Origin: Limnanthes douglasii subsp. nivea
Taxonomy: Eukaryota; Streptophyta; Magnoliopsida; Brassicales; Limnanthaceae
DNA length: 64,000 nucleotides
NCBI GenBank assembly: GCA_036936605.1
Contig: JAUPFV010000003.1
Span: forward strand, 76,244,273 to 76,308,272
Reading direction: 5' to 3'
The notes below the pieces were generated by a model. The model did not search any database. It was not told the origin of the DNA and was given only the letters and a program-made list of their open reading frames with translations. The position numbers were made by a program, and so were the translations under genes. Shown piece by piece: positions 1-11,330 of the stretch (positions are counted from its first letter, which is position 1; each line of letters opens with the position of its first letter).

Positions 1-94
1 GAAATCTACTAGCCCATTCTTTGTATTCACAAAACGATTTATGTACTCTTCCAAGCTTTGCTTGCTAGTTTTGAATGTAAAATTCAGGCACCAT
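1..94 (-). pseudogene. Start of a gag-like reading frame of an LTR retrotransposon leaving the window
   Basis: On the minus strand an ATG at 92-94 follows a primer-binding-site-like stretch (about 99-116, minus TGGCGACCACAGTGGGAG) and opens the frame MVPEFYIQN, stop, QAKLGRVHKSFCEYKEW. The position directly after a PBS suggests the gag start of an LTR element that continues past base 1. One in-frame TAG after nine codons shows decay, or else the true start lies elsewhere. I do not recognise the family from so short a piece. Confidence 0.35.
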
Positions 95-98
95 CGTG

Positions 99-650
99 CT
101 CCCACTGTGGTCGCCAATTTGGTGTGGTTTATTTCTGTCTAAGGGTAATTTTATAAAGTGTTTTGGATGTTTTATGGAATTTAATGTTTAGAGTGGTGAG
201 AAGAGAGATAATTAAGTTGTCTACTAGTAATAAATTTTGATTACCCTCATTAATGAAAGTGGTTAGGGTATTTATACTTAATTACTGACCCATGGGCTTA
301 TTGGGTGGGGTTGTGTAGTCGAGTCAAGTTTAATGACCCATTAGTAATCTGGTTTGAAGTGACTAGCAGCTAGCTTAGTCAATTTGGTCTGAATTGCCCA
401 TCGGATTTAGTCAAGGCACAATAACTCAAATATCCAAACTCATCATGATTCATGCCACATGAGCATTTACGTGATGTTAGACCTTTCTGTGTGGTAGCTT
501 GGATAGACACGGAAGTAATGGGACATCATCGAGTCTTATTATCCTTTCCGCATCGCTAGACATTTGGGGCATGTTCAAGATATCCCTAGTTCATTACGAC
601 CTATATTAAAGACAGGGAGAGGTTGATGTGTTAACACGCACTACTTGTGG
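99..650 (-). mobile_element. PBS and probable 5' LTR of a minus-strand LTR retrotransposon
   Basis: Reading the minus strand, the sequence ends in a CA-like LTR edge at about 123, followed by TGGCGACCACAGTGGGAG, which looks like a tRNA primer-binding site. A TATA-like box (minus AAGTATAAATACCC, plus about 266-280) sits roughly 150 bp before that edge, as in LTR promoters. The outer LTR boundary and the target duplication could not be fixed, so the right limit is approximate. No other gene is seen in this stretch. Confidence 0.4.
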
Positions 651-657
651 GATGAGA

Positions 658-1450
658 TTATATGGGCCACATAGGATACAAAAATATTCGTCGAAGAGAT
701 ACAAAAGACGAAAGTGATACAAAATATTTTCTTCGTTGATGTTCGACCAACATTTCTAGCAAAGGCATCTTGTACCTTGTAATCTTGTATGTGCTATCCA
801 CTATAAGAACTTGAGGAAATGTGCGTAAAAACTCGATGCTTGTAGGATGCACAAAAACAAGTCAAGAATCTCTTCCGGTCCTTCGTTTGTTCGCTCTCAA
901 ACAAAATACTCGTGCTCTTTTACTTTACCGAACATGTATTACATTTGGGTTTTTCCTGCTTTATCGACCAAATAGTGTTTTTTATGGATATTTAAAATCG
1001 TACACATACACGATATATTTTCCAAATTGCTTTAGTTCAAACCATAGTATATCTCTCTTGGCCGAGAAACGATTATTGTGAATTTACGGACTAACTCCTC
1101 TTCGTCCCCTTTTAGTCTAGCGGCTAGTGAATGACCATCCAAGTGTAAAAATGGTGGGTGGTTGTGTTTCTTGTTTACCAATATCAATCTCCAATAACTC
1201 GGTACTTCTACGACCGGACTTCCCCTTAACGTAACGGGACAACCGCATTTGTCCGATTAACATTGTCGGTGTTTCTTCACAAACCCCGGTTTGGGGTTAG
1301 GTTTATAAACATCTTGCCTCTCGTACTTAAGATACATCATTGTATTTTTCTCATTTTTTACTACCGACATCGTCTTTACCGATACAAGTAATGAATCCTA
1401 ACTTGGTGCTTTCGAAATCAACCCAATGCGACCAAATCAGATTTTGTGTA
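658..1450 (-). pseudogene. FAR1-type MULE transposase relic
   Basis: The minus strand carries disconnected pieces of a Mutator-like transposase of the FAR1-related type. From about 1240 to 1090 it reads KCGCPVTLRGS, then YWRLILVNKKHNHPP and HLDGHSLAARLKGDEEE, which is the N-terminal FAR1 DNA-binding region with its C-x-C and HNHP motifs. From 852 to 658 it reads FPQVLIVDSTYKITRYKMPL, the start of the MULE catalytic domain with the first catalytic Asp. Upstream, at about 1390-1260, MMYLKYERQDVYKP fits the same domain. Stops and frameshifts separate the pieces, and the rest of the catalytic domain and the SWIM zinc finger are missing. It is a dead transposon rather than a domesticated FAR1/FHY3 regulator, because no long frame remains. 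Confidence 0.7.
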
Positions 1451-2790
1451 ATAATTTTTATAATCAACACATGAAATTATATCAAAATCTACGTAATTTG
1501 AACTAATTATGTCGAAATCTATTTAAACCGCACACAATCATGCATGTCATTAGTCAAAAGCGCGCATACATACAACAAGGTAGCAAAATTGTGCATGTAC
1601 AATACCCTATTTTAGCCTAAAATCGCGCAAAACCACGTCTGGAATTATACAAAATCGCGCATGCACATATATCACATCGGGCAAAGTCGCGCATGAAAAC
1701 TAACCTAATTTACATCGAAACCGCGCATGTTGGGTGTGCAGTGCATCCATAATTTCATGTGATACGTGTGAAAAACTATCGATGCTAGAAAACTAAAAAA
1801 TATACATCTACTTGTGTTTTGAGATAGTTCGTTCAAAGGTTTATCCTCCTGTGATGCAAAATCTTTAAGGTTGCAAGAAAATTTGTTATTTAAATCGCTC
1901 AAATCCATAGCGTCAGTTGAATTTATGGTATTTTTATGTTAGCTTTAGTGTTGGATAATGAAATTCTGAATAATTAGAATGGAATTTAAATTTTATTATA
2001 TGTAAGGGGTATATCGATCTTTTCAAAAAAAATTACAATCTTTTAAAAATTTCATTCTAATAAAAAATATATAGTCTAAAAAAATGTTTTGAAAATAAAA
2101 ACTTAATATAAATATAAAAATACTTCATTTGTTAACTAAAAATGTTTCAAACATAAAATGGAAAAAGACATGTGTCCTAACCACGAGTTTAATTCGAAGT
2201 AATGACATTGAATGAAATGAACTAATAAATTATGAACTTTTGTACGACTGACTTCCGTCTGCTGATTCATGCGTAAGCCGTGACATGTGTTTTTGGTAAT
2301 TTTCTTCTAGACGTACGACTGACCTCTAGTTTGGTGATTTATATGTAAGCAGTGACGTGTCTTTGTGATTATTTTTTCAAATCAAGATATATACCCGGAT
2401 TTGGTGAATACTAACCCATTTTTTATGGTCTAAACAATGGATTGGATATTGAACGTGTACCATTAATTTTTTTTTTTAAAAAAAAAGGGCTTTAATTTGA
2501 AAGTTGATCGAAAATATACATTGCAATTACATTCACTTCATTTAATCAAACAAAAATAAAAAAATCCTCAAATTATTCGAAATTTTAACGCTATTTTCTT
2601 CTTCTAGCTCATTGCTTGCCTCCATTGTTTTTGAACCACCAAGCAAACCTTTAGATAACTATCGAAATCCAGAAAATTTTTCTTTAATTAAGCAATCGAT
2701 CGACAGAAGACCAAGAGCTCAGAGCAGATAGGAAAGCACGGAACACTCCTCGAGGAGCCAGGTACGATGAAATTTCTTCTCTATTCGCTT
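1451..2790. other. No gene seen; AT-rich, with a dispersed GCGCATG motif and an 80-bp imperfect duplication
   Basis: No coding region is recognisable. Between 1530 and 1740 a motif close to AAATCGCGCATG recurs about six times at 30-60 bp spacing. At 2238-2300 and 2311-2375 two imperfect copies of a block starting GTACGACTGAC lie in tandem. A T/A tract at 2467-2486 could be the tail of the LINE to the right, but this is not proven. Confidence 0.5.
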
Positions 2791-2875
2791 TGATTTCTTC
2801 TTAGATTGCATACTCCCAATCCAACTAGGAATGATATTGCTCTCAATCTATCAGGGATTTCACTTCCTTCAAGGA

Positions 2876-3640
2876 CGAGTTACTCTTAGATTCAAGGGCG
2901 AAATTAGATAGTCAATCTGCTGCTTCATTCTATTCTCTGAAAATATGGATAAATTTCATATTTAAAGAGATCAGTTTGTAGTAGCAATCAATTATCGCCT
3001 TGAGATACTAGGGAGATCTTCCCGTTAGAATCATGTGTGCTAAGATACGAGAATTTGTCTCAATATCTAGCATGTTGATTCCTCTTCCAAAGCAAATTTG
3101 AAGACCATTCAGCATAGCTCTAGTCCGTGCAATGATCGGACTACCTTTCCCATAAACCCTACCATACCCAAAGATTATATTACCAGTATTATCTCTTAAA
3201 AGACCCCCACCGTAGCATTCACCAGACTCACTACATGCACTGTCTGTATTGAGTTTATACCGGCCAAGTTTAGGACAAACCCAACTTAATGAGACTGGAG
3301 CACTTGTCATTACACACCCAATTGAAGGACTTATTCCACTGTCTTTGTCCCAGTACTTCCTCTTCAGTAGACTAGCATTATCAAGACTGGATAGGATGTA
3401 ACATATATGCCCAATCAGGTCTTCAGATTTATGAGCCTTTCCCTTCATTTTGCTTTTGTTTCTAGCTGACCATAAGACCCAGACTATAATTGAAGGCAGA
3501 ATAGTACACAAGTGAATCTCCTTACTTGTAGACCAGTACCAAGTCCTTACCAGGTCTAATAGAGACATAGACTTGGTAATATAGATATTGAAATAAGTTG
3601 CGAAAAAAAACCATACTTCCCAAGCCTTTTGACACTCCAC
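2876..3640 (-). pseudogene. LINE ORF2 C-terminus: zinc-binding tail and RNase H domain
   Basis: The frame begins at about 3690 with NCRNSETINHVFVECQKAW, the C-x-C, H-x-C pattern of the RT-associated zinc-binding domain (zf-RVT). It passes an Ile/Trp-rich linker and enters an RNase H fold: YKLNTDSACSESGECYGGGL (first acidic site, NTD), ARTRAMLNGLQIC and MLDIETNSRILAHMI. After a stop at 3008 the same strand still reads IHIFRE, stop, NEAAD, the usual end of plant LINE RNase H. The usual TDGA is NTDSA, and E is replaced by R in the second motif, so activity is doubtful. Confidence 0.7.
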
Positions 3641-4165
3641 AAAGACATGATTAATAGTTTCTGAATTTCTGCAATTTTAACATTTTGATGCTAATTGCAT
3701 CTTTCTTTTTTGCAGAACAGAATCAACAGGAACCCAACACTTGCGAGTTCTTTACAAAGTGAAGGAAAATTTGCTATGAGTCACCTTGTTCCAAATTCTA
3801 GCATAGAGGTAAGACTTGTTGCCTTTTTTTCTGAATTCAGTCCAAGTAGCTTTAGTGAAGAACAGACCATCTCCACTTAGGGACCAACTAACAGAATCAG
3901 TTAGAGAGTTGTCAAAAACAACTATGAGAATGTATTAAATTTGTGCTGAGTTCAATACATTTTCCAGTTTATTGACATTCCACCTGCCCTCTTCCCAGTA
4001 ATCTTTAGCCAACGAGCCCACATATAAAGATCTGTCCTCATTGCCAGAAAATTTAATAAAAGCCTCAGGAGAGCACCATTTATCTAGTTTAATGTCAACA
4101 TTCCCTGATTTAGCATGTCACACCATATAATTCTCAGATCTATCCCTCACTCTCTACAATCTTTT

Positions 4166-4990
4166 TCAAGTGAGAGAGTTTTTAGGATTCAAGGAGATAG
4201 CTAAAGGATGCTGATTTTTAAAGTAGATAGATTTCATATAGACTGACCACAGAGAGTCCTGTTTTCTCAAATTGAACCATAACTTTGCAGTAAAAACCTC
4301 CATCATATCTTCCAATCTCCTTAGGTTTAAACCTCCTTCTTCATAAATCCTACAAAGCTTAGACCATTTACACCAGTTTATGGTATTTTTGTTAGATTTA
4401 TTACCCCACGAGAACTTATTGTAAAGCACTTCCAGCCTTTTGATAGTGGTTTTAGGAACTTCAGAGTTTTGTAATGTAAATAAAGGGAATGTAGATAGGA
4501 CGGTTTGAATCAACATAAGCCTACCCCCAAATGAGAGGGTTTTCAGATCCCATTCAGATATCTTGTTAATATTTTTAGTAATAAGCTCATCATGGTTACT
4601 AATTCTTTTCTTATTGTTTAATACAACTCTAAGGTACTTGATTGGAAAATTGCACTGCTTGAAGCCCAGCAACAGTTCTAGCTTTCTAGCTTGCTGAATA
4701 GAGAAGCTCTTGGAGGTAATGATTCTAGATTTATCTTTATTTACTAAATGCACAGAAGTTTCCTCATAAAGACTAAACAACTTCATGATTTTTGTGATAG
4801 AAGCTAAGGAACCATTGCAAAAAACCAGGATGTCATCAGCAAAATACAGACAAGATGAGTTAAGCTCCCCTCTATTTTTATATCTTGTATAATTAAAAAT
4901 TTTAGAGAGCCTCTTGAGACCTCTCAGAAGATATTCTTGACTCAGAATAAACAGACTGGGTGATACTGGATCACCCTGTCCATCAGCCTC
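4166..4990 (-). pseudogene. LINE reverse transcriptase, C-terminal half
   Basis: From about 4985 the minus strand reads DGQGDPVSPSLFILSQEYLL, then LYFADDILVFCNGSLAS near 4830, which is the F/Y-x-DD catalytic box. It continues through GFKQCNFPIKYLRVVLN, SFGGRLMLIQTVLS and KINWCKW-like thumb motifs, then CRIYEEGGLNLRRLEDM. These are hallmarks of plant LINE RT. Everything N-terminal to the GDPxSP motif is deleted. The coding frame changes near 4900. Confidence 0.75.
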
Positions 4991-5415
4991 ATGATTTTAT
5001 CCCTGATTCGCCACACATTTCTTTTCCACAACTTCATAAAATCTTCCTTGAGAGAAAATTCAATAAATATGTGTTTAAAGTCCCAACTTGAGACACTGAA
5101 TTCTCTGTGAAACTTAAAATTATCCAAGAAAGCCTTGACTATAGCATAATTAGGTTTCCCGTTAGCAAATTTGCCAACCAAGGTATGTTTTGATATATGT
5201 TTTAACAAACCCAGATCCTCAGCCTCTAAATGAATCTCAACATTATCTTTATTCATTGCTCTGGTTACCTTTATGTGAATGATGTTCCCAACTTCGTTTT
5301 TGAATAAGTCTGCGTATGAACACTTTGTTGCTGATATTTTAATTTTACTTATGGCAGGCTCGAACATTGGGTTATCCTTGATCCTTGGCTGATCAGGGTT
5401 GGAATTTGGAGCCAT
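4942..5415 (-). pseudogene. LINE ORF1-like protein (DUF4283 type), fused to the RT by deletion
   Basis: A 157-codon minus-strand frame starts with ATG at 5415 and contains SYADLFKNEV, LVGKFANGKPNYAIVKAFLD and FKHIFIEFSLKEDFMKLWKR. This arrangement is typical of the DUF4283 domain at the start of plant LINE ORF1 and related zinc-knuckle proteins. The last dozen codons (after MRLMDR) are the RT GDPVSP stretch read in another frame, so the end of this frame marks a deletion junction. Function is presumed nucleic-acid binding in the LINE particle. Confidence 0.65.
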
Positions 5416-5577
5416 AAAGCTCTCCTGAATATCAGCAGTTCGCTAAAGCGGAGAAGAACATTTTGCTTCCTCTATAAGATAGCTGATTCAATCAAGAGAA
5501 TAAGAAGATTTTAGCCTTAGGCTCCAATTCTTGGAGAGTTCTTGAATTCATGTAACTAACTTGTTCAATATCCTCTT

Positions 5578-5705
5578 GTGACGGGTACCATTAATATATT
5601 AAAACTACTATGAGCATATTATGTACGGTAAAATTACTATAAGTAATATATATACTATGAGCATATTATTTACGGTAAAACTACTATATTGTGACGGGTA
5701 CCAAT
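5578..5705. repeat. Short imperfect tandem duplication beside the LINE
   Basis: TGTGACGGGTACCATTAAT at 5577 returns as TGTGACGGGTACCAATAAT at about 5691. Between them two copies of an ACTATGAGCATATTAT(G/T)TACGGTAAAA block lie about 55 bp apart. The outer pair could be a target duplication around a small insert, but no transposon hallmarks are visible inside. Confidence 0.5.
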
Positions 5706-5949
5706 AATCTTTGGAGACATTTGAAACGAGAATTTGCTTTTTTTATTTGCTTTTAAGTTTTTTTAAAATATACTACAAAAAAGTTAAATATTATCTTTAT
5801 TTTGGGTAATGTTCGACCAAAATCAAATTGTATTGTTATAATTTTTAGAGATATTCCTCCATAAATAGAAGTATTGGAAAAAATTCAAAATAATATTTAG
5901 AAGTAGAGAATTAATCCACGATATTGGAAAGAAAGACAAAGCGCTTCTG

Positions 5950-6545
5950 AGTCTGATACGAGGCAAAATATCTAGATAAGATAGGTAAACAATAGTTATA
6001 TTAGTTATATTTTTAGCATAGTTAAACGATATTGATGTTATAGAATATGTAATAGAAGTTAGAGAGAATGCGGTAGGATAATGGTAAACCCAACAAACTG
6101 GTATCCATAAAAATCTTAGCATTTTTTGTCGTAAGATATAGTAGACCATTGTACAAAAGATCGTGCGCCAAATGTGACCAAATCCATTTGGAGGGGGGAG
6201 TTTCCAATTACAAGTTGTGTGCATCCAATTTGACAAACCATGGTTAATTTTTGTGAGAGATAGTTTTCAGAAATAAGCTTCCTAAACCATCTAGGAGTAG
6301 GCACAATCCATCATTAAGTGGTTGATGGTTTCTAGACTAGAATCTTATAATATATAACTTTATGGGGAATTATATTTCCACGGAAGCAGTTTGTAGGGAA
6401 TTATATCGCCACGCCAGTATCTTATCCCTGGTTGTAAATTTCTCATGGATAGTCAGCCAGACAATGAATGAGTATCTAAGTATGTTGTCCTTGTTCCAAA
6501 TGAGGTTGACCCAAGACACTTAGAGATCCGAAGGTCTAAAAGATT
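5950..6545 (-). pseudogene. LINE RT zinc-binding domain relic
   Basis: The minus strand at 6525-6385 reads SWVNLIWNKDNILRYSFIVW, then LTIHEKFTTRDKILAWRY, which is the W-x-x-x-IW ... FI-W-L ... KL-T-RD core of zf-RVT. After a frame change ETINHLMMDCAYS at about 6330-6290 gives the H-x-x-x-x-C zinc ligands. SNWMHTTCNWKLPP and WSHLAHDLLYN follow. The protein is split over three frames. It is a different, older LINE copy from the one at 2.8-5.6 kb. Confidence 0.65.
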
Positions 6546-7310
6546 GATAAGGATTGAAAATTATAAATTTAATGCTTTGGTTTGGGATCCAAAAATTTTA
6601 CATCTTCCACATCTCGCGAGGGAATAAGGGGAGGATTACCTCCTTATAGTTTCGTCGATATCGAGTCGACGCAGTTGATATGATCTTCTACTCGAGTGGA
6701 TTAGATTGAGCCTAGTCCAATTTCTATTAGAAATTATGTCTGCACTTTGGTGTTATTGCGCATTCTGGTCAAACATATAATGTTTTGACCATGTCCGTCT
6801 ATAAGAGAGTTGTTGAGAGTTATGGATTGAACCAGAGGAAAGTAGATGTGTCGTCTCCAATTTGGATTTTTAGAGCTTTGAAGTCGTGGATCTTAAGTTG
6901 ATGAATTTCCTCTAACCCCACTTAAGATTAGATCTTGCTGGGAGATTCCAAATACGTCTTTCTTTTACTTTTTCCGTGATTTTATTTACTCCATCATGAG
7001 TTGGAATTTTCACTCAAGATGGTCTAGAAGTTCTTTAGGACGGCTGACTGATTCTATCTTTTAATTTCAAGAATCTCAAGGCTGCCCTCTTGTGAGGGCG
7101 ACAAAATTTTGGACAATGCAAATTTTAAACCATATATTTTCATCTTCCGACTAGACCAATCAAAAACCAATCAACTTGGCTGGCAAAGAAAACGGTTTTG
7201 ATAAGTTGTTGTCCACCAGCGTAGGATAGGTATTTGGAGGTCCATATGAGATACTTTAATTTGAGAAGAAGAGACTCGAGGTGTTTTAGGCGCTAGAACT
7301 TTGGAAAAGG
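6546..7310. other. No gene recognised
   Basis: I could not assign this 765-bp stretch. The minus strand contains short readable pieces, such as IHQLKIHDFKALKIQIGDD at about 6920-6860, but no family is recognised. It may be the interior of the element whose PPT and LTR lie at 8178-8529. Confidence 0.3.
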
Positions 7311-7314
7311 GACG

Positions 7315-7563
7315 CTATTTGGTTATTGGAGAGGGAGAGAAAGCATGAATTTTGGTTGGATCAAAATTACCATAGTAAGTTGTTTTGGTGGTTGTTCCAA
7401 TAGGAGCGTTGTTGATTAATGCGACAACTTTATATTCTTCCGCTTTTTGGGTGATGCAAAAATATTCGTATGATCCGAAGACTAAGTTGTTGTCAGGTTC
7501 TGGAGATTTTGGTTTTTTGGGTATGTTAGTATTGGATTTTTTGTTGTTTGAAGTTTTTCTCAT
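7315..7563 (-). CDS. Short unassigned ORF with its own TATA-like box; possible antisense ORF of a Tat-type element
   Basis: From an ATG at 7561-7563 the minus strand stays open for 82 codons (MRKTSNNKKSNTNIP ... HAFSPSPITK). The frame is also open upstream of that ATG to about 7686. A TATA-like box (minus TTTCTATAAATTC, plus 7726-7738) lies about 165 bp upstream, followed by a CA-rich leader. I do not recognise the protein. Its place, antisense and just inside a Tat-like PPT and LTR (8178-8529), is that of the antisense gene in elements 2 and 3 of this window, so a degenerate antisense-ORF start is possible. Confidence 0.3.
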   Translation of the reverse strand: MRKTSNNKKSNTNIPKKPKSPEPDNNLVFGSYEYFCITQKAEEYKVVALINNAPIGTTTKTTYYGNFDPTKIHAFSPSPITK

Positions 7564-8177
7564 AAACCGAATGAAGATTGACCGGAGAAGATGAGTATTG
7601 ATCGGGAAGTTTGAGTTTACAGATGAAGATATTAAAAAATACGAAGAACACGTTGAAGGTAGCCAAGTGTTTGAATTCTCTCTCAATTGATTTGTGTTGT
7701 GAGAATGAAAAATGAGGCTACTGATGAATTTATAGAAAGATAGAAAGACGTGTGAAGTAGACTGGACTATATGGTAATAGGGTAGAAAACAAAGCGGTGA
7801 GAAAGTTAAGAGTTTGACATCTGTTAGACGAGTTATCTAACTATGGGTCTAGTAGGTAGATAGCCATCATAGATTTGAACAGGAATATGAAATGGTTACA
7901 TTTGTGAACATTTTTCATGAAATTTGATGATTGCGTTTTGAAGCTACTTCCATAATTATTCGAGGCGAAAGGAAAAAAAATTATTGTGTCTCAGAAAAAT
8001 TCGATGACTATTTTTTACTTTGAATCTACATCTGTTTTTTACTTCAAATTTGCATCTTATATTGACTTTTGGACTTCGAGTTTTATACGGAGTATTTGAC
8101 TTCGATTTGTATCACAATGACTAATATGTCATATGGAAGAATTCGAAGGTATTTTAGTTCTCATTCATTTACTGACA

Positions 8178-8529
8178 TGAGAAGTAGGGGGGCTATTGGT
8201 ATTGAAGTAGGATTTTAAGGACTAAACTGTAAATAATGTAAGTTCAAGAGATCAATTGTGACTATGTAATATTGTTAATGACTAAAGGTAATTAGTCCTC
8301 TTTTGTAACCGATTTTAGTTTAAGGCTAAGTCTTGGCTCCTCTATATAAAGGGCAAGGCTAACCTAATAAAGGGGTTGAACACTTTTTCTACTTAACTCA
8401 TTTGCACTTAGACTTTCTCTCTCTAAAAAATATTTCTCTCTTTCGCTCTCTAGAATTTGCATGTAACAATTTCCTAATAAAACATTCTTAATATATGAAC
8501 TCACCACCCCCAACTCTTAATTTTTTCAG
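8178..8529 (+). mobile_element. Polypurine tract and 3' LTR of a Tat-like gypsy element (plus strand)
   Basis: AGAAGTAGGGGGGCTAT at about 8178-8195 closely matches the PPT of element 2 (AATGGGGGGCTAC). It is followed by TGGTATTGAAGTAGG and then GTAAATAATGTAAG, resembling the start of the element 2 LTR (TGATGAGGG ... GTAAATAATGAGG). A TATA box (CTCTATATAAAGGG, about 8340-8353) and a CT-rich leader follow. A CA edge near 8529 gives about 334 bp, close to the 326-bp LTRs of element 2. No second LTR was found, so this is a relic or a solo end. Confidence 0.45.
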
Positions 8530-9079
8530 GAGAACCAATATAGTGATTCATGAAACATGAGAAACTTAAAGTTTCTTGAGTTCGAACTCGTAAAGATGTT
8601 GAATCCCTTGTAGATATCGAACCCCTTGTGATAAGGTTGAACCCCCATCGCAATGGCTAAACCCCCTACGTTAAGACCAAAATCCATGTCTAGTTCGAGT
8701 TCTATCTTCACTCAATTTGAGCCTACTTTAAAAATTATAAACTTAGGCTTATAATGACTTCAGTAATTACCTAATATTTCTCAAGAATATAGTACAATTT
8801 TTAGAGGTTTCTCAATTCTTAATATTTTCTATTAGTTGATATTTTCTTATTAGTTCTCAAGAATTCATTAACTCGTGAATCATTCAACTATTTTCTCTCT
8901 CATATTTTTGTTTCTACCGTCGATTCCTAATCATTCTCTAAATCCGTATATATATATAATCATAAGTGGAAGTGTATATTAACATAAACATATATCATGG
9001 TCATAATACAAACCAAACAGTTACAACAAACTTCTTTTTACTTTAACATATCATAATGAAAATAAACTTCTACAACCTT
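8530..9079. other. No gene seen
   Basis: AT-rich spacer. Between about 8598 and 8672 an imperfect 24-bp unit ending in GAACCCC/AAACCCC occurs four times. Nothing else is supported. Confidence 0.5.
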
Positions 9080-9484
9080 GACACTAATAAAGGGATAAAA
9101 TATTATGGGGTGTAAACTAAATTGAATAAATAAACGAGTTGATTTAATTTAAAACAATATGGTGTAAAAAATCCAACAAATATGTGATATTGAGGGTGAT
9201 TTGTGTAATAACTAATAATTGTGGTAAAGATTATTAAAATAAAGGGGTGTAAAATGTCTATAAGAAAAACGGTAAATATGTCAATTATGGGCATACCGCT
9301 TGTACTATATAAAATATCACATTTTTTTAGGAAATGGGTCAATCATTGCTGATTATTCATTTTGTCATTTTGTCTCTCTATTTATTCTCCTATTTGTCTC
9401 TCCAATACTCTCCTACGAACATCGTTGTAACTGATAACCTTTATAGGAAATCTTTGTAATTATCATTGGTGTCGTCTGTGGGAA
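9080..9484 (+). repeat. 5' LTR and primer-binding site of element 1
   Basis: The LTR 3' edge is TATCA at 9461-9465, followed by TTGGTGTCGTCTGTGGGA, the same PBS and leader start as in element 2 (TTGGCGCCGTCTGTGGGA). A TATA box (CTATATAAAATA, about 9304-9315) lies 150 bp before the edge. The 5' edge is approximate; a TG at 9079 is one candidate. Confidence 0.6.
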
Positions 9485-10269
9485 AACGGATTGGTACCCA
9501 AAATCATTTTTCCAAAACCATAGTTTTATTCTCAAAAGCTATGAAAGCAATTGATGCATAAATGCTATGAGAGCTAGAGTTTGATACGGAGAATCGCATG
9601 GTCGGAAACTCATCTAGAGATCTCCTGATCCAGGAACAAATTGTAAAATGAAAGAAACAACAATGATCGACATGTCGAGGAGCTACTAGAGAAATCTACC
9701 TAGGTAGCTCGCGGGAAATAAATTTTGGAAGATACAGAAAGATTGAATGCTGAGATGGAAGCAGTATTGAGTTCACAGAGGCTCATATCAGAGGTCCGAA
9801 GAGAGTAGATAATTAAAAAAGACCATGTGGAAGATGCTCATCGAACCAATAAAAGGCATAAAAACAAAGTCATTATTCTTCAAGAAGAATAATACAACTC
9901 GGAAGAATTATTTTCACTGAAAATGGAAAATTGACATCCCAAAGTTACAAAAAAATAATATTCTAGGTGGTTTAGACATGGTCATCAGACATCTCATCGA
10001 GTTAGAGGTTCGAGAAAAGAAATGAATGAACAAGAGAAAATAGGGCTTGAGTCCGAGGAACAAGATATGGTTGTGAATATTGCTAAAAGAGACCAAGAAA
10101 CATGTGCAAATCCTTTCGGGAAGTCATAATTTTGATTATCACGTAAGCAATCAATTCACATACCCATCCGAGGAGGATTTGTATACCGCACTGAATTAGG
10201 GCCCGAAGGCAGTATGTATAAAATGGATCATAATTGGAAGTCATCTCCTCTCTCCTTGGAAATTCTTTC

Positions 10270-11330
10270 AGGGAATTTACCGAAGTGATTTGATATCTTA
10301 AAGTTAGAATAGCTCGATGGTACTCAAGATCCGGACAGTTACAGTCGAATAATTTAAGAATTTTATTATTAACTATGACGATGATGATAAATTATTAAGT
10401 AGTATTTTTTTCAAAAATGTTCAAGAATGCTGCTTTAAACTAGTATAACCGCGTGCCACAAGGTTGTATTAAAAATGTTAATATGTTTGGAGCATGTTTC
10501 TCCAGCATTTTATGGGAAGCAAAACTTTCTGCGCAAATAGTGGTACGATAATTTACTACAAACAGAAAATAAGGGAAAGTCTCAAGGAATACAAAAATCG
10601 TTTTATCAAGATAAAGAACGACATGGAAAATTATGAAAATAAAGTGGCGCTAGTAGCTTTCGAAATTAGGTTGCTCCCATTAATTTTGAAAGATAATGTT
10701 GCAGAGAAACAAGCCATGACATTTGGGCCTTGTTGGATCAAGTAGAATTAAGAATTTTGGTCACGGAAACGAATGCGTCAAAAATGGACTCTATGGCACT
10801 GTTTAAGCAAAATCAGTTCCATCAGATTATGATGGTGGCACATAACAATCTACATCCAACAACTATTGTTCGAGATCGAGCACCAATTTAAACATCAACC
10901 CAAATACCTCCAAAGGCGAAGGTGAATACAAAAGTTTTGAACGTATAATACCATGTCCAACCTATATCTAACAAATGGATTCGACCAACACATTTCGCCA
11001 AACTGACAGAGCATGTCCCCACATATAGTTCCACCAACCACTTCTAATACAAACTCTGAGTGAAAGCAGAAGCAACAGGTAATGTAAGTATCATGAGGAT
11101 ATTGGGCATTGCACAAAGGATTGCATAGCATTAAAGAAAAATACAAGCCTTGCTCGAAAATGGGAAGGTAACAACAGTTACCAATAAAACTTCTCTTGCA
11201 AGTCTGAAGCAAGAAAATACTCTGATGATTTTGGATCCTATTGATGCATTTGACATTTCCACGAAGTCTTTAGATCCAAAACCGAACAGGACAAATGGTA
11301 GATGAGTCAGTCGTGAGGGTAAAGATTAGT
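10270..11330 (+). pseudogene. Element 1 gag relic
   Basis: Pieces align with the element 2 gag: FMGSKTFCANSGTIIYYKQK, ESLKEYKNRFIKIKNDMEN and FEIRLLPLILKDNVAEKQA at 10500-10720, within an 83-codon open frame (10494-10745). Upstream, at 10290-10490, the gag core (counterpart of KLEKYDGKKDPDNHL) is readable only across frames. The zinc-finger region (HEDxGH-like) near 11080-11140 is barely visible. Several stops interrupt it. Confidence 0.7.

Larger units (their letters stand above)
2800..5560 (-). mobile_element. Internally deleted plant LINE (non-LTR retrotransposon)
   Basis: On the minus strand the order is ORF1-like DUF4283 protein (5415-4985), C-terminal half of the reverse transcriptase (4990-4166), zinc-binding RT-associated region (about 4165-3645) and RNase H (3640-2876). 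That is the order of a plant LINE, but the endonuclease and the N-terminal RT half are gone. ORF1 runs directly into the RT motif GDPVSPSLFI near 4975. Both element ends are approximate, and I could not find a target-site duplication. Confidence 0.75.

Noticed and set aside
658..1450. Domesticated FAR1/FHY3 transcription regulator
   Set aside because: Fragments in several frames with stops; no intact coding frame.
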